IMG/VR virus record: IMGVR_UViG_3300036770_000834
Coordinates: 1 to 21,797 of that record
Strand: one strand, 5' to 3'
Length of the DNA stretch: 21,797 bases
From: a virus
The notes under the pieces were generated by a model. That model searched no databases. It saw nothing but the letters and a program-made list of their open reading frames with translations, and was not told the origin of the DNA. Position 1 is the stretch's first letter. Each line of letters opens with the position of its first letter. The position numbers were made by a program, and so were the translations under genes. Positions 7,715 to 15,184 of this stretch are shown piece by piece.

Positions 7715-8437
7715 TTATGGTGTTAACAGTAGTTTTGTAAATCCACTTTCTATTGCTGCGGTATTACTTCCGCCGTATGGATTTGCACTAGCAGTTGCAG
7801 TTAATGCGCTGGTAGGCACCGTAAAATTGCCTGTATATACAGCAAGTCCCTTGATAAATCTAAAACTAGTTATATCGCCAACAAATGCTGCATTAGTTGC
7901 AAACGTATTAGTATTGCCTACTACGAAGGTTGTTGTATTATCTGTAATATTATTAGTATCTGAAAAACTAGAACCTAATAAAATTCCGTTTTTATATACA
8001 CTGGTAGTGCCGCTGCTGCGTACTACTGCAAAGTGGTACCAAGTGTTAACAGTAGTTGCACCGCTTGAACTGTATCTAAAAGAGTTATTTGCCCAATAAT
8101 AAAAGATGCTAGATTCAATGCTTACACCTATTTTTATGTTAGGATAATCTCCGACGGAAAATACTCGTTGAAACTGTGAAGTATCACTTTGATAACTAAA
8201 CCATTCAACTGTAAAATCTCCTGTGCCAACTGCCCAATCATTACTGCCAGGAGTAGTGATATAACTGTTGACACTACTAGAAAATCGATAACTATTGCCG
8301 CTACCAAATGGGCTCTGAGCGACTGTGGTTACCGCCGATCCAAATGTTAATGTTGGATTTTCAAATGGTACTGGCGGCGCTGGTGACGCAATAACTCTGT
8401 TTATAGAGTTCATGGCGCTTAACATAATACCTGCCAT
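7715..8437 (-). CDS. LamG/concanavalin-like lectin-domain adhesin
   Basis: A 240-residue protein with a jelly-roll lectin-like domain at about residues 45-200. The visible signatures are GDFTVEWFSY, the central NTWYHFAVVRSSGTTSVYKN followed by GILLG, and the closing GDITSFRFIKGLAVYTGNF, which are typical of Laminin_G_3-type domains in phage tail fibres. Such domains bind carbohydrate, so a role in receptor binding is likely. The N-terminal about 40 residues may attach it to a fibre. The ATG overlaps the stop of the 815-aa fibre gene (TAATG), so the two are translationally coupled and probably assembled together. There is no signal peptide, as expected for a virion protein. The ligand cannot be predicted. 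Confidence 0.8.
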   Translation of the reverse strand: MAGIMLSAMNSINRVIASPAPPVPFENPTLTFGSAVTTVAQSPFGSGNSYRFSSSVNSYITTPGSNDWAVGTGDFTVEWFSYQSDTSQFQRVFSVGDYPNIKIGVSIESSIFYYWANNSFRYSSSGATTVNTWYHFAVVRSSGTTSVYKNGILLGSSFSDTNNITDNTTTFVVGNTNTFATNAAFVGDITSFRFIKGLAVYTGNFTVPTSALTATASANPYGGSNTAAIESGFTKLLLTP

Positions 8438-10884
8438 TAGTTGACTCCAGTACCATTAATGAACCAGGTATCCGTTGCTACTTTCATCAGCGTAGCCATA
8501 CCATAATTACCTAATGTTCTTGATCCGGCTGTACTATTGCCAGCCAGATATAGGGTAACTCCAGAATCTGGTGTTATTGTTAAGTTCGCAGTGCCTTCTT
8601 GTACTATGCTAACGGCTGTTCCTATGTTAAAATTTACTGTAGCATTGTTAGGAATAGTAATCACATTAGCACTGTTAGCACTGTAGTAATGTTTACCCGC
8701 GTCAGTTAACGATAAAGTAGAATTGCTAGTGAATATAACTTGTGGAATATCACGATAGCCAATGCTATAACCGTTAACATTACCTGAAATATTACCTGAA
8801 GCGATTAAGTTAATTGCAGAAACTGAAGAAAATCCGCTGATTACAGGAGCAGGGCTAGCGCCAGTTGTAATTATAGATTCAGACACTATAAAGTTAGTGC
8901 CAGAAACGTTACCAGGCGCTGTCAATGTTCCATCGGTATTAAATATCCAACTCGCTGTGTTGGCAGTTATTACTACGTTATTTCCGCTATTGATGATTTC
9001 AGAGTCAGTGCCGTCACCTAGACTTAGATTGCCTGGAAACGCTACATTAGCAGAGCCGTTGACGCCAAATGTGAATTGCTGAAAGGCAGCATTACCATTA
9101 GTAGTAATATAAAACTGTTGGCCGGCTACATATATGCTAGGATCAAAGTTTGGATCAGTGACTACGAAGGTGCCATCCATTTGATTGCCAATGCTAATCA
9201 CTCCGCCTTCTGTCTTAACAGTCATTACATTGAGATTTCCTCCAGTGCCTACAGCAAGATTACCAATGATTTCCACATTGTTTGCTGTAATGTCGCCAGT
9301 AACGGTTAATCCTTCAGAATTCACAACGGTAATAACATTTGCTTCTGCTATATTACCAACGAATGTTTTTACAATACCGTTAGTGCTGCCTAGAATTAGG
9401 TTTCCAACATTACCAGTACTTGGTCCAGTAGCATCGTTGCCTACTACAACTAAATATCCATCATTAGACGAATTACTATCACCGAACCATGATGGATCAG
9501 AGTAATTGCTTCCATCTATTCCTAGATTTATATAGTATGATGAGTCATTGCCGTTATCAGCAGTTAAAACTAAATCAGTACTAGCACTAGTGCCATCACT
9601 GACATTCTGTAACACAAACTGCGAATAACTATCTACATTAGAGTATACTTGTGCGTATGCGTCTGGAAAACTACCAAAAGTTTCTCCATCTGAACTGACT
9701 ACTAAATTACCATAGATATGGGTGGTATAATTACCGTAGAAGCCTGCAAATACATTACCTTCGTGATTTATTGTTATTAAGTCGGGTGGACCAGATATAT
9801 GTCGCATACCACTATAACCGCCGCCTTCTGCATAGAAACTGTAACCATAAGCACTATTTTTACTGGCGGTAAAGTCTGTAGCACTTAATTGACCATTGAA
9901 GTTAAAATCAAACGCATTAGATACGGTATTAAAACTCATACGTTGATTGTTCGCCCACAAATATATACTTGAACTGTAGATGCCATCTGTCGCTGTTAAA
10001 CGCATATCAGCATTTGACAGTGTTTGTATCACGCTTTGTGTATTTGCTTCCAAATAAGATATTAATAAATTACCAGAAGTTATATTGCCTGATGTATTGA
10101 TGACATTACTGCCAAAATTAGATAGTAGTGAAACTACATTGCTATTACCATATGGATTTTCTTCAACAATATATGCAGTTGACTGTACACTGCCGTCAGG
10201 GAATGTTAAATTCCCAGAAGTATCAAACGTCCAACTTCTAGTAGTATCATCATAATCAGTTATGATTGAGATGTTTGAATTTGCAAACATCTGAGTTTGT
10301 CCAACATCGTTTAGGGATATTCCTGTACTGCCAGTTGAAAAATCAGCATACAGTAACAAACCTTGTGTTCCACCGAATTGAATTTCTGCCTCACCTAGTG
10401 TAGATTTTATGTAACCAGGAAGTGTCAGATAACTATTCCTGTCTAGCGTCATTGTGTATACTATTGATGTTGTTTGATCTACGGTGGAGAATTTAATATT
10501 ACTAGTATTGTTACGTAATTCAACATCAGAACTGTCTGTACTGGATGGTAGTGTCAAAGAACTGCCAGTTGTTGTTGAACTGATAGTATAATTTCTTATA
10601 TCAATGTTTGGTGTTACTAAATTGGATGTTAACACCACGCTGGCATTTGTTGGAGATAAAGTAATATTAGTATTAGGAGCAGTGCCTGTTATAGTTTGAT
10701 TAGTGACGACTAAGTTTCCTATATTACTTACGTTTGTGTTTAATATAGAATAACCACCAGGCGTTAAACCATCATGCACATTTAGCGTATAGTTATCGGT
10801 ATTAATGGTTATTTCACCCTGTGCACCTACATAACTTGTGCTTACATTAGCATTGCCTCGTTTAAATTGTACTGTTTTGCTCAT
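8437..10884 (-). CDS. Large tail fibre protein with Mtd-like N-terminal domain
   Basis: An 815-residue fibre. The first about 45 residues (VQFKRGNANVSTSYVGAQGE, then the motif LNVHDG) match the short N-terminal module found in the Bordetella phage major tropism determinant and many fibres, thought to attach the protein to the tail. The middle, about 50-730, is a long Asn/Ser/Thr/Gly-rich beta-repeat region with phrases such as GNLTFPDGS and GNITSGNL, suggesting a trimeric beta-helical shaft. The C-terminal about 80 residues (from the TLSLTDAGKHYYSANSANV region to TDTWFINGTGVN) form a compact tip domain common in phage fibres. GGA lies six bases before the ATG. It is encoded between an amidotransferase-fold-like gene and the LamG adhesin. 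The receptor is unknown. Confidence 0.85.
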   Translation of the reverse strand: MSKTVQFKRGNANVSTSYVGAQGEITINTDNYTLNVHDGLTPGGYSILNTNVSNIGNLVVTNQTITGTAPNTNITLSPTNASVVLTSNLVTPNIDIRNYTISSTTTGSSLTLPSSTDSSDVELRNNTSNIKFSTVDQTTSIVYTMTLDRNSYLTLPGYIKSTLGEAEIQFGGTQGLLLYADFSTGSTGISLNDVGQTQMFANSNISIITDYDDTTRSWTFDTSGNLTFPDGSVQSTAYIVEENPYGNSNVVSLLSNFGSNVINTSGNITSGNLLISYLEANTQSVIQTLSNADMRLTATDGIYSSSIYLWANNQRMSFNTVSNAFDFNFNGQLSATDFTASKNSAYGYSFYAEGGGYSGMRHISGPPDLITINHEGNVFAGFYGNYTTHIYGNLVVSSDGETFGSFPDAYAQVYSNVDSYSQFVLQNVSDGTSASTDLVLTADNGNDSSYYINLGIDGSNYSDPSWFGDSNSSNDGYLVVVGNDATGPSTGNVGNLILGSTNGIVKTFVGNIAEANVITVVNSEGLTVTGDITANNVEIIGNLAVGTGGNLNVMTVKTEGGVISIGNQMDGTFVVTDPNFDPSIYVAGQQFYITTNGNAAFQQFTFGVNGSANVAFPGNLSLGDGTDSEIINSGNNVVITANTASWIFNTDGTLTAPGNVSGTNFIVSESIITTGASPAPVISGFSSVSAINLIASGNISGNVNGYSIGYRDIPQVIFTSNSTLSLTDAGKHYYSANSANVITIPNNATVNFNIGTAVSIVQEGTANLTITPDSGVTLYLAGNSTAGSRTLGNYGMATLMKVATDTWFINGTGVN

Positions 10885-10912
10885 ATTTCATCCATTTTAT
10901 ATTACTTATCAC

Positions 10913-11656
10913 TTATAGTCTATTCATAGACAGTAACATATTATCAATAAAATTCAAGTTTTTAAATCTATTGACAAAAATATTGACATCTAACACAGAA
11001 ATTATTGCACCAGCATTAGCAGAGTTCAATGATCCAGTTTCCCACATTACTGCAACATATTCACTGTCAGTAAATGGCGTAGTCATGGGTGTTCCATTGC
11101 CAACAGATGTAAATGTGCCAGGTCTTGCAAAAGTAACTTTATTATCATTATTTGATAGCAAGAATTTAGATTCTACCGTTACTTCGATACTAGAACCACT
11201 ATAATCAGTGCTGCCACGAACAACACTGCCGCCACCGATATTAGTTATAAAATCATCTATTGAACTATCACGTGCTCCAAAATTGCTATTTTCTCCTAAT
11301 ATGAACATTGCTCCACCATATTGTATATATTGATACAATCTACTAGTTGGATCAGATGGATTAGTAGTATATGGACTAGCATAACCTATATCCCACAGAT
11401 GAGCATAATCATACAGATTATATGTTAGTAAATCTTCGTAACTAGTAACCAGAATACTATCATAGCCCAGTGCTGTTTCACGTGCTGCAATTACTGGATA
11501 TATATCAGTTGCTGGATTTATTGCACCAGATGCATAATAATTAGTGTCACCACCTGGACCGTTTGTCAGTGAATCATAAAAAATAATTGCTGTTTTTTTG
11601 TATCCACGATCTGGTTGCAAAAATCCAAATCCTAATTTATTAACACCATAAAACAT
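10913..11656 (-). CDS. Class I glutamine-amidotransferase-fold-like protein in tail block
   Basis: A 247-residue protein if the ATG at 11656 is used. A TTG directly upstream would add one residue; the ATG overlaps the collagen-like gene's TGA (TGATG). It begins with a beta-strand (KTAIIFYDSL) and continues with ETALGYDSILVTSYEDLL and YDYAHLWDIGY. A later strand-turn is YIQYGGAMFILGEN followed by FITNIGGGSV. This alternating pattern resembles the flavodoxin-like fold of ThuA/GATase-type domains. No Cys nucleophile is present at the expected turn (GEN instead of a Cys), so enzymatic activity is doubtful. It sits between the collagen-like fibre and the 815-aa fibre and is probably virion-associated, perhaps a glycan-binding or structural domain. 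Confidence 0.5.
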   Translation of the reverse strand: MFYGVNKLGFGFLQPDRGYKKTAIIFYDSLTNGPGGDTNYYASGAINPATDIYPVIAARETALGYDSILVTSYEDLLTYNLYDYAHLWDIGYASPYTTNPSDPTSRLYQYIQYGGAMFILGENSNFGARDSSIDDFITNIGGGSVVRGSTDYSGSSIEVTVESKFLLSNNDNKVTFARPGTFTSVGNGTPMTTPFTDSEYVAVMWETGSLNSANAGAIISVLDVNIFVNRFKNLNFIDNMLLSMNRL

Positions 11657-12675
11657 CAAGCATATCCCGTAGTTAGTGCAACATAGTATCTGGATCCATC
11701 GTAAAACATATTAAGCATATCAATACTATTTGCATTAAAACTAAGAACTTTGTAGTTGCTGGCAAATTTGTAGTTAGAATTAGCAGTTAATGTTCTACCA
11801 CCCACTTCATCTTGCGTGAAAATAAGTGTCAAACTTTCTCCTATGTCCATATTTTCTGGTACTTGTAAGTCTATATTTCCAGTCAATGTGGCTGTTTGAA
11901 CTGTTGCTAGAGTTCTGTTAGGTGTGAAACTTCCGCTGATGTTGCCTAAATCATATATTGACGATTGAACGCCTTCAAACGTGACCGTGACTGCATCGCC
12001 TATGTTTGAAGCAATTATTCCATTGCCAGCGAAGTTCAAACTCTGTAGATTAGTAGTTAGTACAACACTATCATTTTCTACTGTTATACTTGGACCTTGT
12101 GGTCCAGCGGGACCCTGCGGTCCTTGTGGACCAGGCACAGTGCTTTCTGGGCCTTGTGGACCTTGTGGGCCTTGTGGTCCTTCTATTCCCAGAGGTCCCT
12201 GTTGACCTTGAGGGCCTTGTGGTCCTTGTGGTCCTGTATTACCTATTGATCCTTGTGGTCCTTGTGGGCCTTGTGGTCCAGTGTCGCCTTGTATTCCCTG
12301 ATCGCCTTGTGGTCCTTGTGGACCTTGTGTTCCCTGAGGACCCTGTGGTCCCTGTATGCCAATCGGACCCTGTGCTCCTTGTGGCCCTTGTGGGCCTTGT
12401 GAACCCTGCGGCCCCTCTATACCAATTGGCCCAATTGGGCCACGTGGTCCCTGTACTCCCTGTGGTCCCTGCGGTCCTTGTGGTCCTTGTAGTCCAGTCG
12501 GACCTTGTATACCTTGCGGACCAATTACACCTTGAGGACCCTGCATTCCTCTGACTCCAGCCGGTCCTTGTGGACCTTGAGGACCCTGTATGCCTTGCGG
12601 TCCCTGTGGACCTTGTGGACCTCTAGGTCCCTGTGGACCTTGCGGTCCTGCTGGTATGTCTAACAAACTGTCCAT
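11656..12675 (-). CDS. Collagen-like tail fibre protein
   Basis: A 339-residue protein dominated by Gly-X-Y triplets, mostly GPQ, from G10 to about residue 196, with one interruption at residues 177-181 (ESTVP). This should form a collagen triple helix of about 60 triplets. The C-terminal about 140 residues are globular ([20 protein letters not shown], then [16 protein letters not shown]) and probably act as trimerisation and tip domain, as in other phage collagen-like fibres. AAGGA lies before the ATG. The gene is first after the 178-aa protein and overlaps the next gene by TGATG. The repetitive DNA creates a long open frame on the opposite strand, which is not a gene. Triplet number is likely variable between relatives. 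Confidence 0.9.
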   Translation of the reverse strand: MDSLLDIPAGPQGPQGPRGPQGPQGPQGIQGPQGPQGPAGVRGMQGPQGVIGPQGIQGPTGLQGPQGPQGPQGVQGPRGPIGPIGIEGPQGSQGPQGPQGAQGPIGIQGPQGPQGTQGPQGPQGDQGIQGDTGPQGPQGPQGSIGNTGPQGPQGPQGQQGPLGIEGPQGPQGPQGPESTVPGPQGPQGPAGPQGPSITVENDSVVLTTNLQSLNFAGNGIIASNIGDAVTVTFEGVQSSIYDLGNISGSFTPNRTLATVQTATLTGNIDLQVPENMDIGESLTLIFTQDEVGGRTLTANSNYKFASNYKVLSFNANSIDMLNMFYDGSRYYVALTTGYA

Positions 12676-12684
12676 CGTTAATCC

Positions 12685-13221
12685 TTAAATGTTTCCAAAA
12701 TCATATATAGCACTGATTGTAGGATCAGATATTTGTCCAAGATCAAGCGAAACAGGTGGATCTATAGGATATGCTGAATTACTTAAAAAAATCTGTCCTA
12801 CCGCATTATAGTTGTCATCAACATACGTTACTACATTTCCATATATTGAGTTTATTTTTACATTGTATGTATAATTTTCTCTATCTAATTGAACTAAATC
12901 ATTTCCAGAAATAATAGTGTAACCAAGGCCTTGACTACTATTGTATATAGTAATATTTGAACTTAAAACCACATTGGCATTTGCAAATACATAATCATCC
13001 ACTATATTAAAAGTAGCAGGTCGATCACCCAAGTTTATAGGTTTTTGTTCAGAATTAAGAAATTGAAATTTTAGAACATTGTTAATGTTCTTATACATTT
13101 GTATTGTTCGTGTGTACACAACTCTGTTCCTTTGATTTGTGTTTATATCTAATCCCACCGCAGATACGTCTAACTGTACTTCTATGGTGTTATCATAATA
13201 ATAACTTGTTATTGTTTGCAT
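12685..13221 (-). CDS. Virion structural protein, probable baseplate/fibre attachment
   Basis: A 178-residue beta-rich protein heading the tail block. It contains [20 protein letters not shown] (about 46-65), a phrase resembling the N-terminal domain of baseplate upper proteins such as BppU, where Phe and Leu residues precede a 'polymer property' beta-sandwich. The rest, with short strands and [20 protein letters not shown], fits a beta-sandwich. No signal peptide or enzyme motif. There is no obvious ribosome-binding site: AATAAATAC lies three bases before the ATG. The collagen-like gene starts nine bases after its stop. BppU similarity is a weak inference; structural role in the adhesin is likely. 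Confidence 0.6.
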   Translation of the reverse strand: MQTITSYYYDNTIEVQLDVSAVGLDINTNQRNRVVYTRTIQMYKNINNVLKFQFLNSEQKPINLGDRPATFNIVDDYVFANANVVLSSNITIYNSSQGLGYTIISGNDLVQLDRENYTYNVKINSIYGNVVTYVDDNYNAVGQIFLSNSAYPIDPPVSLDLGQISDPTISAIYDFGNI

Positions 13222-13224
13222 CTT

Positions 13225-13233
13225 GTATTTATT
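13225..13233 (-). promoter_or_regulatory. Late-promoter-like AATAAATAC before tail block
   Basis: Minus-strand AATAAATAC ends three bases before the ATG of the 178-aa gene. The core ATAAATAC resembles T4 late promoters (TATAAATA), expected for tail genes. If it is the -10 element, the transcript would start at or inside the start codon, so a second ATAAATAC at 13396-13403, inside the plus-strand gene, is an alternative promoter that would leave a leader. Confidence 0.35.
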
Positions 13234-13246
13234 ACAATCTCGGCAG

Positions 13247-13256
13247 AAATAAATAG
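13247..13256 (+). promoter_or_regulatory. Late-promoter-like AAATAAATAG before plus-strand gene
   Basis: Plus-strand AAATAAATAG lies 27 bases before the ATG of the only plus-strand gene. It is the counterpart of the minus-strand motif in the same divergent gap. A transcript starting just downstream would include the whole hairpin at 13258-13290. Confidence 0.35.
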
Positions 13257-13257
13257 T

Positions 13258-13290
13258 CTTCCATCCAATAAATAAATATTGGAATGGAAG
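13258..13290 (+). promoter_or_regulatory. Hairpin over the start codon of the 124-aa gene
   Basis: The arms CTTCCATCCAATA (13258-13270) and TATTGGAATGGAAG (13277-13290) pair over 13 bases with one bulged A and an AATAAA loop. The start codon ATG (13284-13286) and the only ribosome-site-like GGA lie inside the 3' arm, so folding of the plus-strand transcript would hide them. The structure is seen directly; its regulatory effect is inferred. It could also bind a dimeric regulator as DNA. Confidence 0.5.
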
Positions 13291-13658
13291 AAAATTATAA
13301 AGAATTACTAGATTCTTATCCGTTTTTAAGTTATATCACTTATGGTGGACAAGAATATATTGGGATAATACAAAATTTAGATGATGTAATTACCAGTATT
13401 TATGATTATGGCGTGATTAAATTTCAAGATCAAAAGAAATTATATCTAGAACTAGGAGAAATATGGTGGTGGGAAAGCAATAGATTAGTACCAATCAATA
13501 TATTTCTTAAATCAGATTGGATACAATTCAGACCCACGCTTAAAACGTTTAATAGCAAAGATGTTATTATTAAATATGGTCCAGTTCTTAGCCTAAAAGA
13601 AGCAGCACAAAAACGTAGCAAGAAAAAATCAATTACTTTGATTAGAAAGATTATTTAA
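13284..13658 (+). CDS. Conserved-type 124-aa phage protein on the plus strand
   Basis: The only convincing plus-strand gene. The 124-residue product contains LGEIWWWESNRLVPINIFL (about 56-74) and a downstream LKTFNSKDVIIKYGPVLSL. I have an impression of similar small proteins in T4-like phages of aquatic bacteria but know no function. It is soluble with a basic C-terminus (AAQKRSKKKSITLIRKII). It diverges from the tail block across 62 bases and converges on the DnaE-like gene, overlapping its 3' end by 30 bases, so the two transcripts would be antisense at their ends. The opposite-strand frame (13430-13621) is shorter and lacks protein-like character. The ribosome site is poor and hidden in a hairpin. 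Confidence 0.8.
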   Translation: MEENYKELLDSYPFLSYITYGGQEYIGIIQNLDDVITSIYDYGVIKFQDQKKLYLELGEIWWWESNRLVPINIFLKSDWIQFRPTLKTFNSKDVIIKYGPVLSLKEAAQKRSKKKSITLIRKII

Positions 13659-14228
13659 CAAATTTATATGTACCACAGTTAAATGTGCATACGCAACGGC
13701 ATGTGATTTTTTATAGTAATAAGTACCATCGCTGGGTTTTTCCCAGATAGTTTTACTTACTTCATCCCAACTTTTGCCTATTAGATGTCGCTTAGATGGA
13801 CGAATTACACTCAAGAACATTGCCAGTTTTGTGATAGAATCTATCCTCTCTGGCATCTTAATCAAACTTGCGTGATGATTGTTTATATGAATAACCTTTG
13901 AACAAAAATCAGCATTATATATGCTATTCCAATCTGGCGATTGCGCTAACAGTTGATTTAACTGTTCTTTACTGGATATTAAACTATAAACATGTACGTT
14001 TAGAAAATCTAGTTTTACATATCCACGATCCTCTGCGACTTCATAGTCTATACTTGCATTGCCATTGTCAGGATTTACTGGAATATCTGTGAAGTATACT
14101 CCAGTATTGTGCTTAGACCATTTGCCGTCTCTGTTGATAGATGCGGGAACATGTTTCAACAGTTTCAAAGCATCATCACGGGATGCAAAATCTATGTCAA
14201 TATCACTAGAAAATTTTACGTTATTCAT
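13629..14228 (-). CDS. Miniature DnaE-like (Pol III alpha palm) protein
   Basis: A 199-residue protein carrying, in order, short motifs of the bacterial replicative polymerase DnaE. SSDIDIDFASRDDA (7-20) matches PDFDIDF with catalytic acids D11 and D13. KHNTGVYFTDIPV (39-51) matches the HAAGVVIADKP type. GYVKLDFLNVHVYSLI (69-84) matches GLVKFDFLGL with the third acid D74. SITKLAMFLSVIRPSKR (131-147) matches the EDLIALNALYRPGP helix. YKKSHAVAYAHLTVVH (172-187) matches FNKSHAAAYALVSYQ. DnaE is over 1,000 residues; the PHP domain, thumb and most of the fingers are absent here. Whether it polymerises is unknown; it may be a repair or nucleotidyl-transfer relic. T4-like phages use a B-family polymerase, not visible in this window. 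It overlaps the 72-aa gene by ATGA. Confidence 0.65.
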   Translation of the reverse strand: MNNVKFSSDIDIDFASRDDALKLLKHVPASINRDGKWSKHNTGVYFTDIPVNPDNGNASIDYEVAEDRGYVKLDFLNVHVYSLISSKEQLNQLLAQSPDWNSIYNADFCSKVIHINNHHASLIKMPERIDSITKLAMFLSVIRPSKRHLIGKSWDEVSKTIWEKPSDGTYYYKKSHAVAYAHLTVVHINLLNNLSNQSN

Positions 14229-14443
14229 GTAATTAACTTAAACCAACATGCAACTAATGGATCATTAAAACAAAATGTAACAATACGTTGCTTTACTTCA
14301 GGCTGGTCAAAGGAAAATTCACGAATATGATTTTTGTATTCCCATGTGAAATCTTCTTGCTTTGAATATCCTGCCTCTGCTAGTTTATCCAAAAGTTTAT
14401 ATGCGTCATTAAGGCCTTCAACATTAACATGTACTTCGTTCAT
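14225..14443 (-). CDS. Small phage protein, unrecognised (72 aa)
   Basis: A 72-residue acidic protein with an N-terminal strand (EVHVNVEG) and a helix (NDAYKLLDKLAEAGYSKQED), then strands ending in DPLVACWFKLIT. It looks like a compact ferredoxin-like fold. I do not recognise the family. Both of its ends overlap neighbours by ATGA (zinc-finger gene before, DnaE-like gene after), so it is translated in a coupled chain and may work with the DnaE-like protein. Confidence 0.65.
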   Translation of the reverse strand: MNEVHVNVEGLNDAYKLLDKLAEAGYSKQEDFTWEYKNHIREFSFDQPEVKQRIVTFCFNDPLVACWFKLIT

Positions 14444-15183
14444 AACCCTGATTCCTTTAGTACTGACTTCAACCAGTTGACATCAGATTTGCTAGTAATG
14501 AATTTTTTCTGCCATACATCTGGATCAATATATGGAAGTATCAAGTTCACCTGCTCTTCATTTAAGTTGTCTAAGAACTCTATTCCACTCTGACAATTAT
14601 ATATGATCCATGGACTAATTCTGCCAGAACGAATATGATCTACAATTCTATTTTTTGAGCCGAGTCTAAAATAGTTGTTGAAATTGTCTGCTAAAATAGC
14701 ATCATCATCAGCATAATGTTGCATCTCTTTGAAAGAGCGATCCAGTGCGTCCTCTACTGTCTCTTTCAACAGATAAGATTTCATCCACTCTAAGTATAGA
14801 TCATCTTTGGTCCAGTTGTCTATCTTCTTGTTGTTTTTTAACAACCAAGCAGTGTAACTAGCAAAATTGATGGTTCTGATACCGACTTGATGTCTGCCAT
14901 ACTTGACGAATGCTATATAGAAATCACTGTCTACAAAGTCATCGTATGATTTTTTCTTGCCACTAGGTTGTGTGACCTCGTAGAATTTCAGATATGCCTG
15001 AAATCCTAATTGAACACCCTGTTCTTTTTCTTGTTGGAATCTACGCTTCTTTTCACATAGATGTGTAGATAGCGTAGATTCTTTTATGAAAGACTTTTTG
15101 CAATACTTACAGGTATATTTTGCCTCAACTTTAGGAACTAGTTTACTCATTTCTATGTAAGCACTGACAACCTCTGAAAGCAT
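14440..15183 (-). CDS. Zinc-finger phage protein in the clamp-loader neighbourhood
   Basis: A 247-residue protein with one zinc finger near the N-terminus (CKYCKKSFIKESTLSTHLC, ligands C25, C28, H41 and C43, a C2HC arrangement). The rest is charged and helical. It includes LGFQAYLKFYEVTQ, VKYGRHQVGIRTINFASYTAWL and a C-terminal IDPDVWQKKF. I have an impression that this type recurs beside replication genes in T4-like phages, but know no function; DNA binding or transcription control is a reasonable guess. It starts at ATG one base after the gp62-like stop. A second Met at residue 12 is an alternative start. Coupled by ATGA to the 72-aa gene. Confidence 0.65.
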   Translation of the reverse strand: MLSEVVSAYIEMSKLVPKVEAKYTCKYCKKSFIKESTLSTHLCEKKRRFQQEKEQGVQLGFQAYLKFYEVTQPSGKKKSYDDFVDSDFYIAFVKYGRHQVGIRTINFASYTAWLLKNNKKIDNWTKDDLYLEWMKSYLLKETVEDALDRSFKEMQHYADDDAILADNFNNYFRLGSKNRIVDHIRSGRISPWIIYNCQSGIEFLDNLNEEQVNLILPYIDPDVWQKKFITSKSDVNWLKSVLKESGL

Positions 15184-15184
15184 A

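Noticed and set aside
7563-8099. Plus-strand open frame of 178 aa across the LamG-like gene
   Set aside because: It lies antisense to two well-supported genes and has a hydrophobic, low-complexity product with no ribosome site or family character.
8437-10884. Diversity-generating retroelement suggested by the Mtd-like fibre
   Set aside because: Only the attachment-type N-terminal domain is shared; there is no reverse transcriptase, template repeat or variable repeat in the window.
12090-12554. Long plus-strand open frame (154 aa), rich in Val, Leu and Asp
   Set aside because: It is the complement of the collagen-like repeats; GPQ codons leave the opposite strand open and give a low-complexity product.
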